Assembly (NCBI RefSeq): GCF_000348785.1
Contig: NC_020520.1
Span: 248,001 to 312,000 of the forward strand
Reading direction: 5' to 3'
DNA length: 64,000 nt
Source of the DNA: Ilumatobacter coccineus YM16-304
GTDB lineage: Bacteria > Actinomycetota > Acidimicrobiia > Acidimicrobiales > Ilumatobacteraceae
The translations under genes were made by a program, and so were the position numbers. The notes under the pieces were generated by a model, which ran no database searches, had not been told where the DNA came from, and saw only the letters and a program-made list of their open reading frames with translations. How positions within the stretch are numbered: position 1 is the first letter of the stretch; each line of letters opens with the position of its first letter. Positions 33,064 to 41,256 of the stretch are shown in pieces.

Positions 33064-34557
33064 ATGAGGATCGTCAGGCTTGCTGCCCTGTTCGGCAGCC
33101 TGATGCTGCTCGCAGCGACGACGGTCTCGCTCATCAACCGGCGGGCCGAGAACCGCAGCGACCAGATCGCGCGGGTCGAGTCCGCGGCCGATGTGCTCTC
33201 CGTCGCGGTGCGCGCCAACATCGCATCGACGCGTGGTGCCGTCGATCTCGCCGGCATCGCCGCCGCGTCGCTCCCCGAGCAGCGCCCACAACTCGCCACC
33301 GAGCTCAGCGCCATCTTCGAGGGCAGTGAGGCGTGCGTCGGGACCGAGGTCGCCGACTGCACGGGAGCCGATCTGTTCTCGATCTCGGCCATGGGTGAAC
33401 TGGTGACGAAGGCAGCGGCGAGCCCCGATGCCGTGGTCGCCGTCGATGCGGCCACGCAGAGCGTGTTGTTCGTGCACCGTCCGACATCGGCCGGCGACTC
33501 GGTCACGGTCGTGCTCCGCGTGCCGGTCGACAACCTCATCCGAGAGAGCACGCAGTCGACGGCGACGGCCGACGGGGTGTCGATCGAACTCACCGCCGGC
33601 TCGCGCAACACCACCGACGAACGCTTTCCGGCCGCCATGATCGACGGCGAACGCACGGTCGACACCACGGTCGGCGACGTGTTCATCGATGGGTCGATCT
33701 CGATCCGCACGATGATCGACGGTCGCGTCGGTCTCGCGGGCGGCAACCCGACGCTCTACGGAGCGCTGCTCGGCCTCGGGACCGTGCTCCTCGCGCTCGC
33801 CGGCTGGACCTTCCTCGCCGAGCGTCGGATGCTCGAAGTCCGCGCCACCACCGACGAGCTCACCGGCCTCGCCAACCGTCGCGAGTTCGAACGGATCGCC
33901 GCCGAAGCGGTCGACCTGGCCGACCGACACGGCACCAGCCTCTGTGTCATGGTGGTCGACCTCAACGGCTTCAAGCAGGTCAACGACACCCTCGGTCACC
34001 AGTTCGGCGACTTGGTTCTCAAGGCGTGTTCGGAGCGACTCATCGCCGCGGTGCGCGACACCGATGTGGTCGGACGCTGGGGCGGCGACGAGTTCGTCAT
34101 CCTGCTGCCCGGCCTGCAAGACCGCACCGCCGTTCGCAACAGCGCCGAACGCATCTCTCGAACACTGTCGGAGTCGCCCGTCGTCGGCGACACGATCATG
34201 TCGGCCAGCATCGGTGCGGCCATCTTCCCGCGGCACGGCGACAGCTTCGACGGGCTCATGCGGGCCGCCGACGTCGCGATGTACGGCGCGAAGACCACCG
34301 GCGTCGGACACCGGATCGCCGACACGATCGCCGCACAGGACGACCTGATCGGCGACGACCTGCCGTCGTCGACGAGCGGTTTCCCCGATCCCGAGCCCGA
34401 CCCGTTGCCCGAGCCGACCCCGATCGTGGCCACCGACGACTACGAAGGCCCCGACCGTCGACGGTCGCCGGTGCCGCCTCCTCCCGACACCGCCGGCGGC
34501 TCGGACGATGCGTTGTCGTCGATGTCGGAACGGTCGAGTCTCGACCGACTCGCCTGA
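33064..34557 (+). CDS. Membrane diguanylate cyclase (GGDEF domain)
   Basis: 497 residues. One N-terminal transmembrane helix (LAALFGSLMLLAATTVSL), an extracytoplasmic sensor-like region of about 200 residues (CHASE-like in position), and a second transmembrane helix (LYGALLGLGTVLLALAGWTF) followed by the GGDEF domain. Active-site motif WGGDEFVILLPG at about residue 340, inhibitory site RDTD at about 331 with the normal 5-residue spacing, so enzymatically competent with product inhibition. It makes c-di-GMP from GTP. The C-terminal 80 residues are Pro/Asp-rich. The sigma-28-like promoter shared with T4P genes suggests c-di-GMP control of that machine. Confidence 0.92.
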   Translation: MRIVRLAALFGSLMLLAATTVSLINRRAENRSDQIARVESAADVLSVAVRANIASTRGAVDLAGIAAASLPEQRPQLATELSAIFEGSEACVGTEVADCTGADLFSISAMGELVTKAAASPDAVVAVDAATQSVLFVHRPTSAGDSVTVVLRVPVDNLIRESTQSTATADGVSIELTAGSRNTTDERFPAAMIDGERTVDTTVGDVFIDGSISIRTMIDGRVGLAGGNPTLYGALLGLGTVLLALAGWTFLAERRMLEVRATTDELTGLANRREFERIAAEAVDLADRHGTSLCVMVVDLNGFKQVNDTLGHQFGDLVLKACSERLIAAVRDTDVVGRWGGDEFVILLPGLQDRTAVRNSAERISRTLSESPVVGDTIMSASIGAAIFPRHGDSFDGLMRAADVAMYGAKTTGVGHRIADTIAAQDDLIGDDLPSSTSGFPDPEPDPLPEPTPIVATDDYEGPDRRRSPVPPPPDTAGGSDDALSSMSERSSLDRLA

Positions 34558-34649
34558 GCCGCGCCGCAGCAGCCCGACTGGTCACACCCGCCCGGCTCAG
34601 GGCGTCGAAGCACGCGGTCGCATCAGCGCGCGACTCCTAGAGTGGTCCG

Positions 34650-35834
34650 GTGCCCGAGAACGTGATGACACACAAGTTGGCCGGCTTCGGGACGACGATC
34701 TTCGCCGAGATGTCGGCACTCGCGCTCGAGACCGGTGCGATCAACCTCGGGCAGGGCTTCCCCGACACCGACGGACCGAGCGAGGTGCTCGACGCCGCCA
34801 TCGCGGCGATCCGCGGCGGCGTCAACCAGTACTCGCCGGGCCTCGGTGACCCCGACCTGCGACGAGCGATCGCCGAGCATCAACAGCGGTGGTACGGCCT
34901 CACCGTCGATCCCGAGACCGAGATCGTCGTCACCGCGGGAGCCACCGAAGCGCTCGCCGGCGCGCTGCTCGGCATGCTCGACGCCGGCGACGAGGTCGTG
35001 GTCTTCGAGCCGATGTACGACAGCTACCGCGCCGGCATCGCGCTCGCCGGGGCCACCCCCGTGCCCGTCCTGCTCAGCCCGGCCGAGTCGGGCCGCTACG
35101 AGTTCGACGCCGACGCCCTCCGAGCCGCCGTCACCGATCGCACCAAGATGATCCTGTTGAACACGCCGCACAACCCGACCGGCAAGGTGTTCGACCGAGA
35201 CGAACTGCAGATCATCGCCGACCTCGCGATCGAGCGCGACCTGATCGTCGTCACCGACGAGGTCTACGAGCACTTGGTGTTCGACGGTTCGACGCACGTG
35301 CCGCTCGCAACGCTTCCCGGCATGTTCGAACGCACGCTCACGATCTCGTCGGGCGGCAAGACCTTCCACACCACCGGTTGGAAGATCGGCTGGATGTCCG
35401 GCCCGCCGAACCTCGTCACGGCGGCGAAGACGGCCAAGCAGTTCCTGACCTACGTCAACGGCGCGCCGTTCCAGCCGGCTATGGCGACCGGGCTGCGCCT
35501 GCCCGACGATCACTTCGAGCGCCTGCGGCTCGAACTCCAGACCGCCCGTGATCACCTCGTCGACGGTCTCGAACGCGCCGGCTTCGTCACCCATCGCCCC
35601 GAGGCGACCTACTTCGTCACGGTCGACATCCGCGCCAACCGTCCCGACGGCGACGGAGCGAACTTCTGTCGCGAACTACCGCACACCGCCGGCGTCGTCG
35701 CCGTGCCGAGCGAGGCGTTCTACATCAACGCCGAACACGGTCGTCACCTCGTGCGCTTCGCGTGCTGCAAGCGACTCGACGTCATCGACGCCGCAGCGCA
35801 GCAGCTGGCCACCGCATTCGGAGATCGATCATGA
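34650..35834 (+). CDS. PLP-dependent aminotransferase (class I; KAT/glutamine-transaminase K-like)
   Basis: 394 residues, fold type I. NLGQGFPDTDGP near the N-terminus, VNQYSPGLGDPDLRRAI, NTPHNPTGKVFD, and PLP-lysine in SSGGKTFHTTGWKIGW, which is the form seen in kynurenine aminotransferase/methionine aminotransferase proteins. Its stop overlaps the omega-amidase start by 4 bp. Established knowledge: glutamine-dependent transaminases of this group make alpha-ketoglutaramate, which omega-amidase removes, a route used in methionine salvage. The pairing makes that role likely. Confidence 0.87.
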   Translation: MPENVMTHKLAGFGTTIFAEMSALALETGAINLGQGFPDTDGPSEVLDAAIAAIRGGVNQYSPGLGDPDLRRAIAEHQQRWYGLTVDPETEIVVTAGATEALAGALLGMLDAGDEVVVFEPMYDSYRAGIALAGATPVPVLLSPAESGRYEFDADALRAAVTDRTKMILLNTPHNPTGKVFDRDELQIIADLAIERDLIVVTDEVYEHLVFDGSTHVPLATLPGMFERTLTISSGGKTFHTTGWKIGWMSGPPNLVTAAKTAKQFLTYVNGAPFQPAMATGLRLPDDHFERLRLELQTARDHLVDGLERAGFVTHRPEATYFVTVDIRANRPDGDGANFCRELPHTAGVVAVPSEAFYINAEHGRHLVRFACCKRLDVIDAAAQQLATAFGDRS

Positions 35835-36610
35835 CCGCCCTGCGCGTCGCCGCGATCCAGCACGACATCGTCTGGCACGACCGCGACGCGAACTTCGGTC
35901 GACTCGCGCCGAAGATCGCCGCTGCCGCGGCGGGCGGTGCCCGCCTGGTGCTGCTCACCGAGACGTTCTCGACCGGCTTCTCCTTCGACACACCCGGCAT
36001 CGGAGAACCCGAAGGCGGCCCGTCGTCACAGTTTCTCGTGTCCCAGGCGGCCGAACACGGTGTGTGGGTCGGTGGGTCGTGCCCCGAGATCCGCCCGGAC
36101 GCTCCCGACGACGACCAGCGACCGTCGAACACGTTCGTGCTGGCCGGGCCCGACGGAACCTCGCATCGCTATCGCAAGATCCACCCCTTCTCGCACGCCG
36201 ACGAAGAGCGATACGTCCGCGCGGGAACCGACTTCGTCAGCGTCGAGGTCGAGGGCGTGCGGCTCAGTCTGTTCGTGTGTTACGACCTTCGTTTCGCCGA
36301 CGAGTTCTGGGCGCTCGCCCGGGGCACCGACGCCTACCTGGTGGTTGCGAACTGGCCGGCGAAACGGCGTCTGCACTGGTCGACGCTGCTCCGCGCGCGT
36401 GCGATCGAGAACCAGGCCTACGTGGTCGGCGTGAATCGGGTCGGTACCGGCGGAGCGCTCGACTACACCGGCGACAGCGCGATCATCGACCCGCTGGGCG
36501 AGATCCTCGCCAGCGGCGCAGGGGGCGAGACCACGCTGTTCGCCGACATCGACCCGGCACACGTCGCATCGACCCGATCACACTTCCGATTCCTGCAAGA
36601 CCGGCGCTGA
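35831..36610 (+). CDS. Omega-amidase/nitrilase-family hydrolase (Nit2/YafV-like)
   Basis: 259 residues. The C-N hydrolase catalytic triad is visible: Glu in LLTETFSTGF, Lys in YRKIHPF, Cys in FVCYDLRF. The sequence RIENQAY-type helix follows (RAIENQAYVVGVNRVG). Family members YafV/Nit2 hydrolyse alpha-ketoglutaramate (omega-amidase); that is favoured by the overlapping aminotransferase gene. Start ATG 35831 gives a 4-bp overlap. Confidence 0.9.
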   Translation: MTALRVAAIQHDIVWHDRDANFGRLAPKIAAAAAGGARLVLLTETFSTGFSFDTPGIGEPEGGPSSQFLVSQAAEHGVWVGGSCPEIRPDAPDDDQRPSNTFVLAGPDGTSHRYRKIHPFSHADEERYVRAGTDFVSVEVEGVRLSLFVCYDLRFADEFWALARGTDAYLVVANWPAKRRLHWSTLLRARAIENQAYVVGVNRVGTGGALDYTGDSAIIDPLGEILASGAGGETTLFADIDPAHVASTRSHFRFLQDRR

Positions 36611-36635
36611 CGCGCCGACGCCGCGCTCGCGTAGT

Positions 36636-37166
36636 TCAGGCCTGAGGAGACACCGCTCGGCGCATGAGGCTGACCTCGATGCCGTGCGAGATCTGTCGCC
36701 CGACCTCGACGAAGCCGTGCTTCGCATGGAACGCGAGCGACGGTTCGTTCGGCGGATCGACGTTGACCTCGAGCGTCAACGCCGGAGCCTCCGGATGCTC
36801 CTCGCGCATGATGTCGTCGACGGTGTCGTACAGCTGCGATCCGAGCCCCTGGCCGCGAGCGTCGCTGGTGAACGCGACACGGTCGAGGTACATCGAATCG
36901 GGATGATGCTGCATGAACCAGCGGTAGTTGACGGAGTCGTAGGTCGAGCCCGGAGCCAACACCAGGCAGAAGCCCACGATCGCCTCGGAGCGCTCGGGGT
37001 CGCGTTCGTTCATGCGTTCGACGACGAGCGCGATGGCGGCCTCGTCGACGATGAAGCGGAGGCGGTCGAGGTCGAGGTCACCGACTTCGGGCACGTTCGC
37101 CTGGTTCACCTGCAGCACGACGGGCAGGTCGGCGGGGCGCATCGGTCGGGTTCGGGTGGTCCACAC
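36636..37166 (-). CDS. GNAT-family N-acetyltransferase
   Basis: About 176 residues. Acetyl-CoA motif A: LDRVAFTSDARGQGLGSQLYD (R/Q-x-x-G-x-G/A), then helix and HAKHGFVEVGRQI near the C-terminus. N-terminal RPMRPADLPVVLQVNQANVPE matches the usual GNAT start. The chosen start is GTG 37166; GTG 37220 or ATG 37142 are possible. Substrate unknown; it could be protein alpha-N or small-molecule acetylation. Confidence 0.8.
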   Translation of the reverse strand: MWTTRTRPMRPADLPVVLQVNQANVPEVGDLDLDRLRFIVDEAAIALVVERMNERDPERSEAIVGFCLVLAPGSTYDSVNYRWFMQHHPDSMYLDRVAFTSDARGQGLGSQLYDTVDDIMREEHPEAPALTLEVNVDPPNEPSLAFHAKHGFVEVGRQISHGIEVSLMRRAVSPQA

Positions 37167-37314
37167 GGCTTCGCAACGTATCCGACGGCCACGGGTGCGA
37201 GCCGACTGGGATTCAGGCACCGGTTTCGACTATAGGCACTAAGATGGTCCCCGAGCTGGCCAGATGGCCGGGAAAATGATGTCGGGCGCACTGCCCGAAG
37301 GAAGTGAGAACCTC

Positions 37315-37497
37315 ATGGGACTGTTCGACAAGCTGAAGAAGACCGCTGGCGGGGCCAAGGACAAGGTCGACGACCTCGTCGAGAAGAACTCCGACAAGAT
37401 CCCCGACAAGGTCGAGAAGGTCTACGACAAGGTCAGCGACGCGGCCGAGAAGGTCATCCCCGGCGAAGACGCTGCCGGCGACACGCCCGCCAACTGA
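37315..37497 (+). CDS. Small helical Lys/Asp-rich protein (MT0933-antitoxin-like)
   Basis: 60 residues, MGLFDKLKKTAGGAKDKVDD onward, repeating KVxD/KVEKVYDKVSDAAEKV in a helix. A Shine-Dalgarno GGAAG sits about 10 bp before ATG 37315. It resembles Rv0909-type small antitoxin/CsbD-like proteins of actinobacteria, but no toxin gene is adjacent. It may be a stand-alone stress protein; the name is tentative. Confidence 0.65.
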   Translation: MGLFDKLKKTAGGAKDKVDDLVEKNSDKIPDKVEKVYDKVSDAAEKVIPGEDAAGDTPAN

Positions 37498-37533
37498 TTC
37501 ATCGAGCGTGGTGGTGCCGAGCCGGCGCCATGC

Positions 37534-38661
37534 TCACTCCCAGCCGGTCGATCTGATCTGATCGCCGTCGGCGTCGAGGCGCCGTCCCGCCCAGCGCAAC
37601 GTGCCCGGCGTGGCTGACAACCGAGCAATCACACTCTGCATCGGGGTGTCATCGAGTCGTTCGATGGCACCCCGATGCGCGTAGTGGGGATCGGCTGCGA
37701 TGTCGGCCATGTCCATGACCGGTCCGATCGCGGCCTCGGCATCGGTCAGCACATCGATCACCTCGGCCTGTGTTCGCTCGGCGCACCAGTGCGACATCCG
37801 CCCTTCGAGCTCGTCGCGATTCGACGATCTGCCTTCGAACGAGGCGAAGCGTGGGTCGTCGTCGACGCCGAGCACACCCATCACCCGCGCCGCCACGGTG
37901 TCGCTGCTGGTCGACACCGCGACCCAGCCGCCGTCACTGCACCGGTAGGTACCCCGCGGGACCGTGTAGGGCAGCCCGGAGCCCAGCCGGGGCTGCTGTT
38001 CACCGGTCAGGCCGTACAGCGACGCCAACGGTCCCATGATGTGGAACATGGTCTCGAGCAGGTTTGCGTCGACCACCTGCCCCACGCCGGAGTGCAGTGC
38101 CACCATCGTGGCGAACGCCGCAGCCAGGCCCGTGACCTCGTCGGTCAGGGCGATCGGAGGGAGCAACGGCGGACCGTCGGCCTCGCCGTTGAGTGCGGCG
38201 AGGCCCGACATCGCTTCGGCGATGGTCGCGAAGCCCGGTCGCTGCGCATACGGCCCGGTCTGCCCGAAACCCGAGACCCGCGTGATCACCAGGTCGCTGT
38301 TGACCTGATGGAGTTCGTCGGGGCCCAGTCCGAGACGTTCCAGCGTGCCGGGGCGAGAGTTCTCGACGAGCACGTCGGCATCGGCCACGAGCGAGAGCAG
38401 CGTCGCGCGATCGTCGTCGTCCTTGATGTCGAGCACGACGGTGCGCTTGTTGCGATTGACGAGCTTCCACCAGAGCCCTTCGCCGTCGCGCGGGTCGCGC
38501 CACGCCATGTTGCGGAGGCTGTCACCCGCCGGCCGCTCGATCTTGATGACGTCGGCACCGAAGTCGGCGAGGTAGCGAGCACAGTTCGGGCCGGCCAGCA
38601 CCGTCGACATGTCGAGGACCCGAACGTCGCTCAGCGGTCCGGCATGTCGCGGTCGTGTCAT
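37534..38661 (-). CDS. CoA-transferase family III (CaiB/Frc-like)
   Basis: 375 residues from ATG 38661. Signatures: VLDMSTVLAGPNCARYLADFGADVIKIERP (N-terminal), NRNKRTVVLDIK, RVSGFGQTGPYAQRPGFATIAEAMSG, and the catalytic Asp in the LTDEVTGLAAAFA region. Family III enzymes move CoA between acyl acids via a ping-pong aspartyl mechanism. The substrate is not deducible: it could be a carnitine, oxalate, methyl-branched or aromatic acyl-CoA. Confidence 0.9.
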   Translation of the reverse strand: MTRPRHAGPLSDVRVLDMSTVLAGPNCARYLADFGADVIKIERPAGDSLRNMAWRDPRDGEGLWWKLVNRNKRTVVLDIKDDDDRATLLSLVADADVLVENSRPGTLERLGLGPDELHQVNSDLVITRVSGFGQTGPYAQRPGFATIAEAMSGLAALNGEADGPPLLPPIALTDEVTGLAAAFATMVALHSGVGQVVDANLLETMFHIMGPLASLYGLTGEQQPRLGSGLPYTVPRGTYRCSDGGWVAVSTSSDTVAARVMGVLGVDDDPRFASFEGRSSNRDELEGRMSHWCAERTQAEVIDVLTDAEAAIGPVMDMADIAADPHYAHRGAIERLDDTPMQSVIARLSATPGTLRWAGRRLDADGDQIRSTGWE

Positions 38662-38792
38662 GCCGAGATCTTCCCAATTCTGGGTTCGATCAAACGAATG
38701 TTCAGAAAATTCCGTTTCTCTCAAGAACCTTGATTCCGGGCTCACATGGGCCTGACACGGTACAACACCGCGTCAATTGGGGCTGTCGCGGT

Positions 38793-38820
38793 TCAAGCGG
38801 GTGATCGAAGCCGCCGAAGA
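38793..38820 (+). promoter_or_regulatory. Sigma-28/WhiG-like promoter of the tip-pilin operon
   Basis: TCAAG at 38793-38797, 15 bp, GCCGAAGA at 38813-38820. The -10 matches GCCGATAA at six of eight positions. ATG 38828 lies 7 nt downstream, so the mRNA would be leaderless. Confidence 0.5.
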
Positions 38821-38827
38821 ACGATGC

Positions 38828-39367
38828 ATGTCATCATCTCTCGTGCCTGCGGACACCGCCGGCAACACGACGTCACGGGCCGACGGGGGTTTCACCCTGC
38901 CCGAGGTCGTCGTCGCGATCGCCCTCACCGGCACCCTCGTGCTGTCGATCCTCACCGCAGCCTGGACGCTCATCCGGACGTCGACGATCAGCGACAACCA
39001 GGCTGACGTTGAAGCGGTGCTCGGCGCCGCCGCCGACGAACTCACCCTCCTCGGTTGGCAGAGCTGCCCCCTCGAGACGGGCGACTACGAGCAGCGAGTC
39101 CGCGAAGCCGCCGGACGCGTCCAGTGGGACGAGAGCGCGGTGACCGTCTCCGGCATCGAGTACTGGGACCTGAACACCGCCAGTTGGTCGTCGACCAACC
39201 CCTTCATCGACCAGACGACGCTCGAGTGTCGCTTCGTTCCGACGACCGCTGCTGCGTCCCGCATGCAGCGCGTCACCATCTCCGCGACGAGCCCGGGCGG
39301 GACCCAGTCCCGACAGCTCCAAGTCGTCGTCGCCGAAATTCGATTCCTCGACCAGCAGGAAGTGTGA
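38828..39367 (+). CDS. Type IV prepilin-like protein (class III signal)
   Basis: 179 residues. Leader of 21 residues, then G/FTLPEVVVAIALTGTLV: cleavage after Gly21, methylatable Phe and Glu at +5, the PilD-processed prepilin pattern. The hydrophobic helix is followed by about 120 residues of globular C-domain with two Cys. Start ATG 38828 is in a predicted leaderless position; a longer frame begins at 38777 without reason to prefer it. First gene of a three-gene operon (1-bp and 4-bp overlaps). Likely a minor pilin of the GspI/J/FimU type at the tip. Confidence 0.85.
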   Translation: MSSSLVPADTAGNTTSRADGGFTLPEVVVAIALTGTLVLSILTAAWTLIRTSTISDNQADVEAVLGAAADELTLLGWQSCPLETGDYEQRVREAAGRVQWDESAVTVSGIEYWDLNTASWSSTNPFIDQTTLECRFVPTTAAASRMQRVTISATSPGGTQSRQLQVVVAEIRFLDQQEV

Positions 39368-41256
39368 TGAGCATCTTCACCCGTTTCAAGAAGTCCCCCA
39401 TGGCCGACGCTCCGAGCGTCGACCGTGATCGTCGCAGCGACAAGGGATTCACCCTCCCCGAGATGCTCGTGGCGATGATGGTGTCGGGCCTGCTCGTCAC
39501 CTCGCTCGCCATGGCGTTCTCCGTCGTCGTGCGCAGCCAGGGCGGATCGCAGCAGCGCATCGCCGAGTCGAAGGACATCACGTTCGTCCAGACCTGGCTT
39601 CCCGCCGACCTGAGCTCGGCCACCCAGACCTGGCTCGAGCCCGAACTCGGCTTCCCCTTCAACGCGGAACTCCCGGGCGTCAACGTCCTCACGATGGCAC
39701 GCCCCGATCTCGACAACGACAGCGAGTACCTCATCATGTACCGCTACGAAGACCTCGGCAACGAGGGCTGGGCGCTCGTTCGCTACCGCATCGACAACCC
39801 GGGTTGCCCGACGTCGAACCCGGTCGTCGGCAGCTGCAGCAACGGCAACGAAGTGGTGAAGCGCATCGGCGTCGCCTACGAACTCGTGCCGCCGCCCGCC
39901 GAGTGGGACGGCACGACGTCACCGACGTTCGCCATCGAGGTCACCCGCCGCAACGGTGGTGGCAACGGATACGGATCCGGTACCGACAGCCGCCCGGTCG
40001 GCGAAGACGTCGCCGTCCACTTCGTGAGTGGCAGCGTCTACCTCGCCGGTGGCTCGGGCCTCTCGGCCGGCCAGAGCATCGACCCGAACCCGCAGGTCAT
40101 TCCCGACCCGGTCGCCCCGCCGAGCCGTTGCGGCCGCCGCATCCTGCTCGTGGTCGACATGTCGGGCTCGATCGGCGACTACCCCGACCTGCGCGACGAC
40201 GTGATCGACGCCACCGGGAGCTTCGTCACCGGCTTCCAGGGAACGCCCGGTGAACTCAGCGTCATCGGTTTCGACGAGTGGATCGAACCGCTGTCGGGCC
40301 CGATCGGTGAGTACTACGACACGCTGAACGACTCCGACGGCAAGATGGCCTACCTCCTCAACACCGTGCTCCCGGGCATGGATGGCGTGAGCGGTTCGAC
40401 ACCGTTCGCCTTCCGTCCGCACGCCGGTGGTACCAACTGGGAAGTCGCCATCCAGGCGGCGTACGCCACCCCGACCGACTGGGAAGAGATCGACGGTTAC
40501 GGCAAGGGCGACGACCTCAACAAGGATCGCAGCGACCTCGAGTACCTCGACTACATCCCCGACCTCGTCGTGTTCATCACCGACGGCGACCCGACCTTCC
40601 GACAGGACAGCAAGGGCAACTACTACCGCGACGACAACGGCGGCGACACCAACGCCGCCCGTACTGCGACCGCAGCGAACCTCGCTCGTCAGTTCGGCGT
40701 GACCGACCTGATCGGCGTGTACGTGAGCAACTCCAGCTCCAACGCCTCGGTGCAGCGTCTCGCCAGCGTCGTGGGCGGCACCGCCTGGAACAAGCAGTTC
40801 CCGGGCAACGCCGATGTCGCCGACTACTTCGCCGGCAGCTTCGCCCAGCTCGGTGGCATCGTCCAGTCGATCACCGCTCGCGAATGCGGCGGCGCACTCA
40901 CCCTGCAGAAGCGGTTCAGCGACGGCACCAACCCGTCCGACACCGGCGTCTGGGACTTCCAGAGCGAGCAGGGCAGCAAGATCCTCGACTACGGCAGCGA
41001 CTCGTCGGTGACCTTCCAGCACCAGTTCCAGAGCGGTCAGAGCTCGAAGGACTTCTGGATCGAGGAACAGCCTCGTGACGGCTGGGTCGTCGGTGACGCT
41101 TCGTGCGAAGAGGCCGGGCAGCCGCTGTCGGCCGCCGAAACAGCCTCCCGCATCAGCCGGGTCGACCCCGGCAACGGCGACCCCGTCCGCTTCACCTTCG
41201 AGCTCCTGCCCGACCAGGCGTTGTCCTGCATCATCGAATCGCACCCCGAGTCATGA
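39367..41256 (+). CDS. Modular prepilin with von Willebrand factor A domain
   Basis: 629 residues. Leader of 27 residues, G/FTLPEMLVAMMVSGLLV with Glu at +5, so PilD should cleave it. The pilin part is followed by a vWA domain from about residue 255: MIDAS DMSGS at 264-268, Thr in GGTNWEVAIQAA, Asp in FITDGDPTF at about 406, so metal binding should be intact. A C-terminal beta-rich domain of about 120 residues (LTLQKRFSDGTNPSDTG onward) ends the protein. vWA pilins occur as tip adhesins in streptococcal T4P (modular pilin PilB) and PilY1/PilC in Gram-negatives. Start overlaps the preceding stop by 1 bp. Likely an adhesive tip subunit. Confidence 0.85.
   Translation: MSIFTRFKKSPMADAPSVDRDRRSDKGFTLPEMLVAMMVSGLLVTSLAMAFSVVVRSQGGSQQRIAESKDITFVQTWLPADLSSATQTWLEPELGFPFNAELPGVNVLTMARPDLDNDSEYLIMYRYEDLGNEGWALVRYRIDNPGCPTSNPVVGSCSNGNEVVKRIGVAYELVPPPAEWDGTTSPTFAIEVTRRNGGGNGYGSGTDSRPVGEDVAVHFVSGSVYLAGGSGLSAGQSIDPNPQVIPDPVAPPSRCGRRILLVVDMSGSIGDYPDLRDDVIDATGSFVTGFQGTPGELSVIGFDEWIEPLSGPIGEYYDTLNDSDGKMAYLLNTVLPGMDGVSGSTPFAFRPHAGGTNWEVAIQAAYATPTDWEEIDGYGKGDDLNKDRSDLEYLDYIPDLVVFITDGDPTFRQDSKGNYYRDDNGGDTNAARTATAANLARQFGVTDLIGVYVSNSSSNASVQRLASVVGGTAWNKQFPGNADVADYFAGSFAQLGGIVQSITARECGGALTLQKRFSDGTNPSDTGVWDFQSEQGSKILDYGSDSSVTFQHQFQSGQSSKDFWIEEQPRDGWVVGDASCEEAGQPLSAAETASRISRVDPGNGDPVRFTFELLPDQALSCIIESHPES

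Noticed and set aside
38777-38827. Upstream start for the first prepilin
   Set aside because: No RBS, and it would lie inside the predicted promoter.
39055-39366. Longer N-terminus for the vWA prepilin
   Set aside because: It would run through the first prepilin gene and destroy the class III leader; ATG 39367 is natural.
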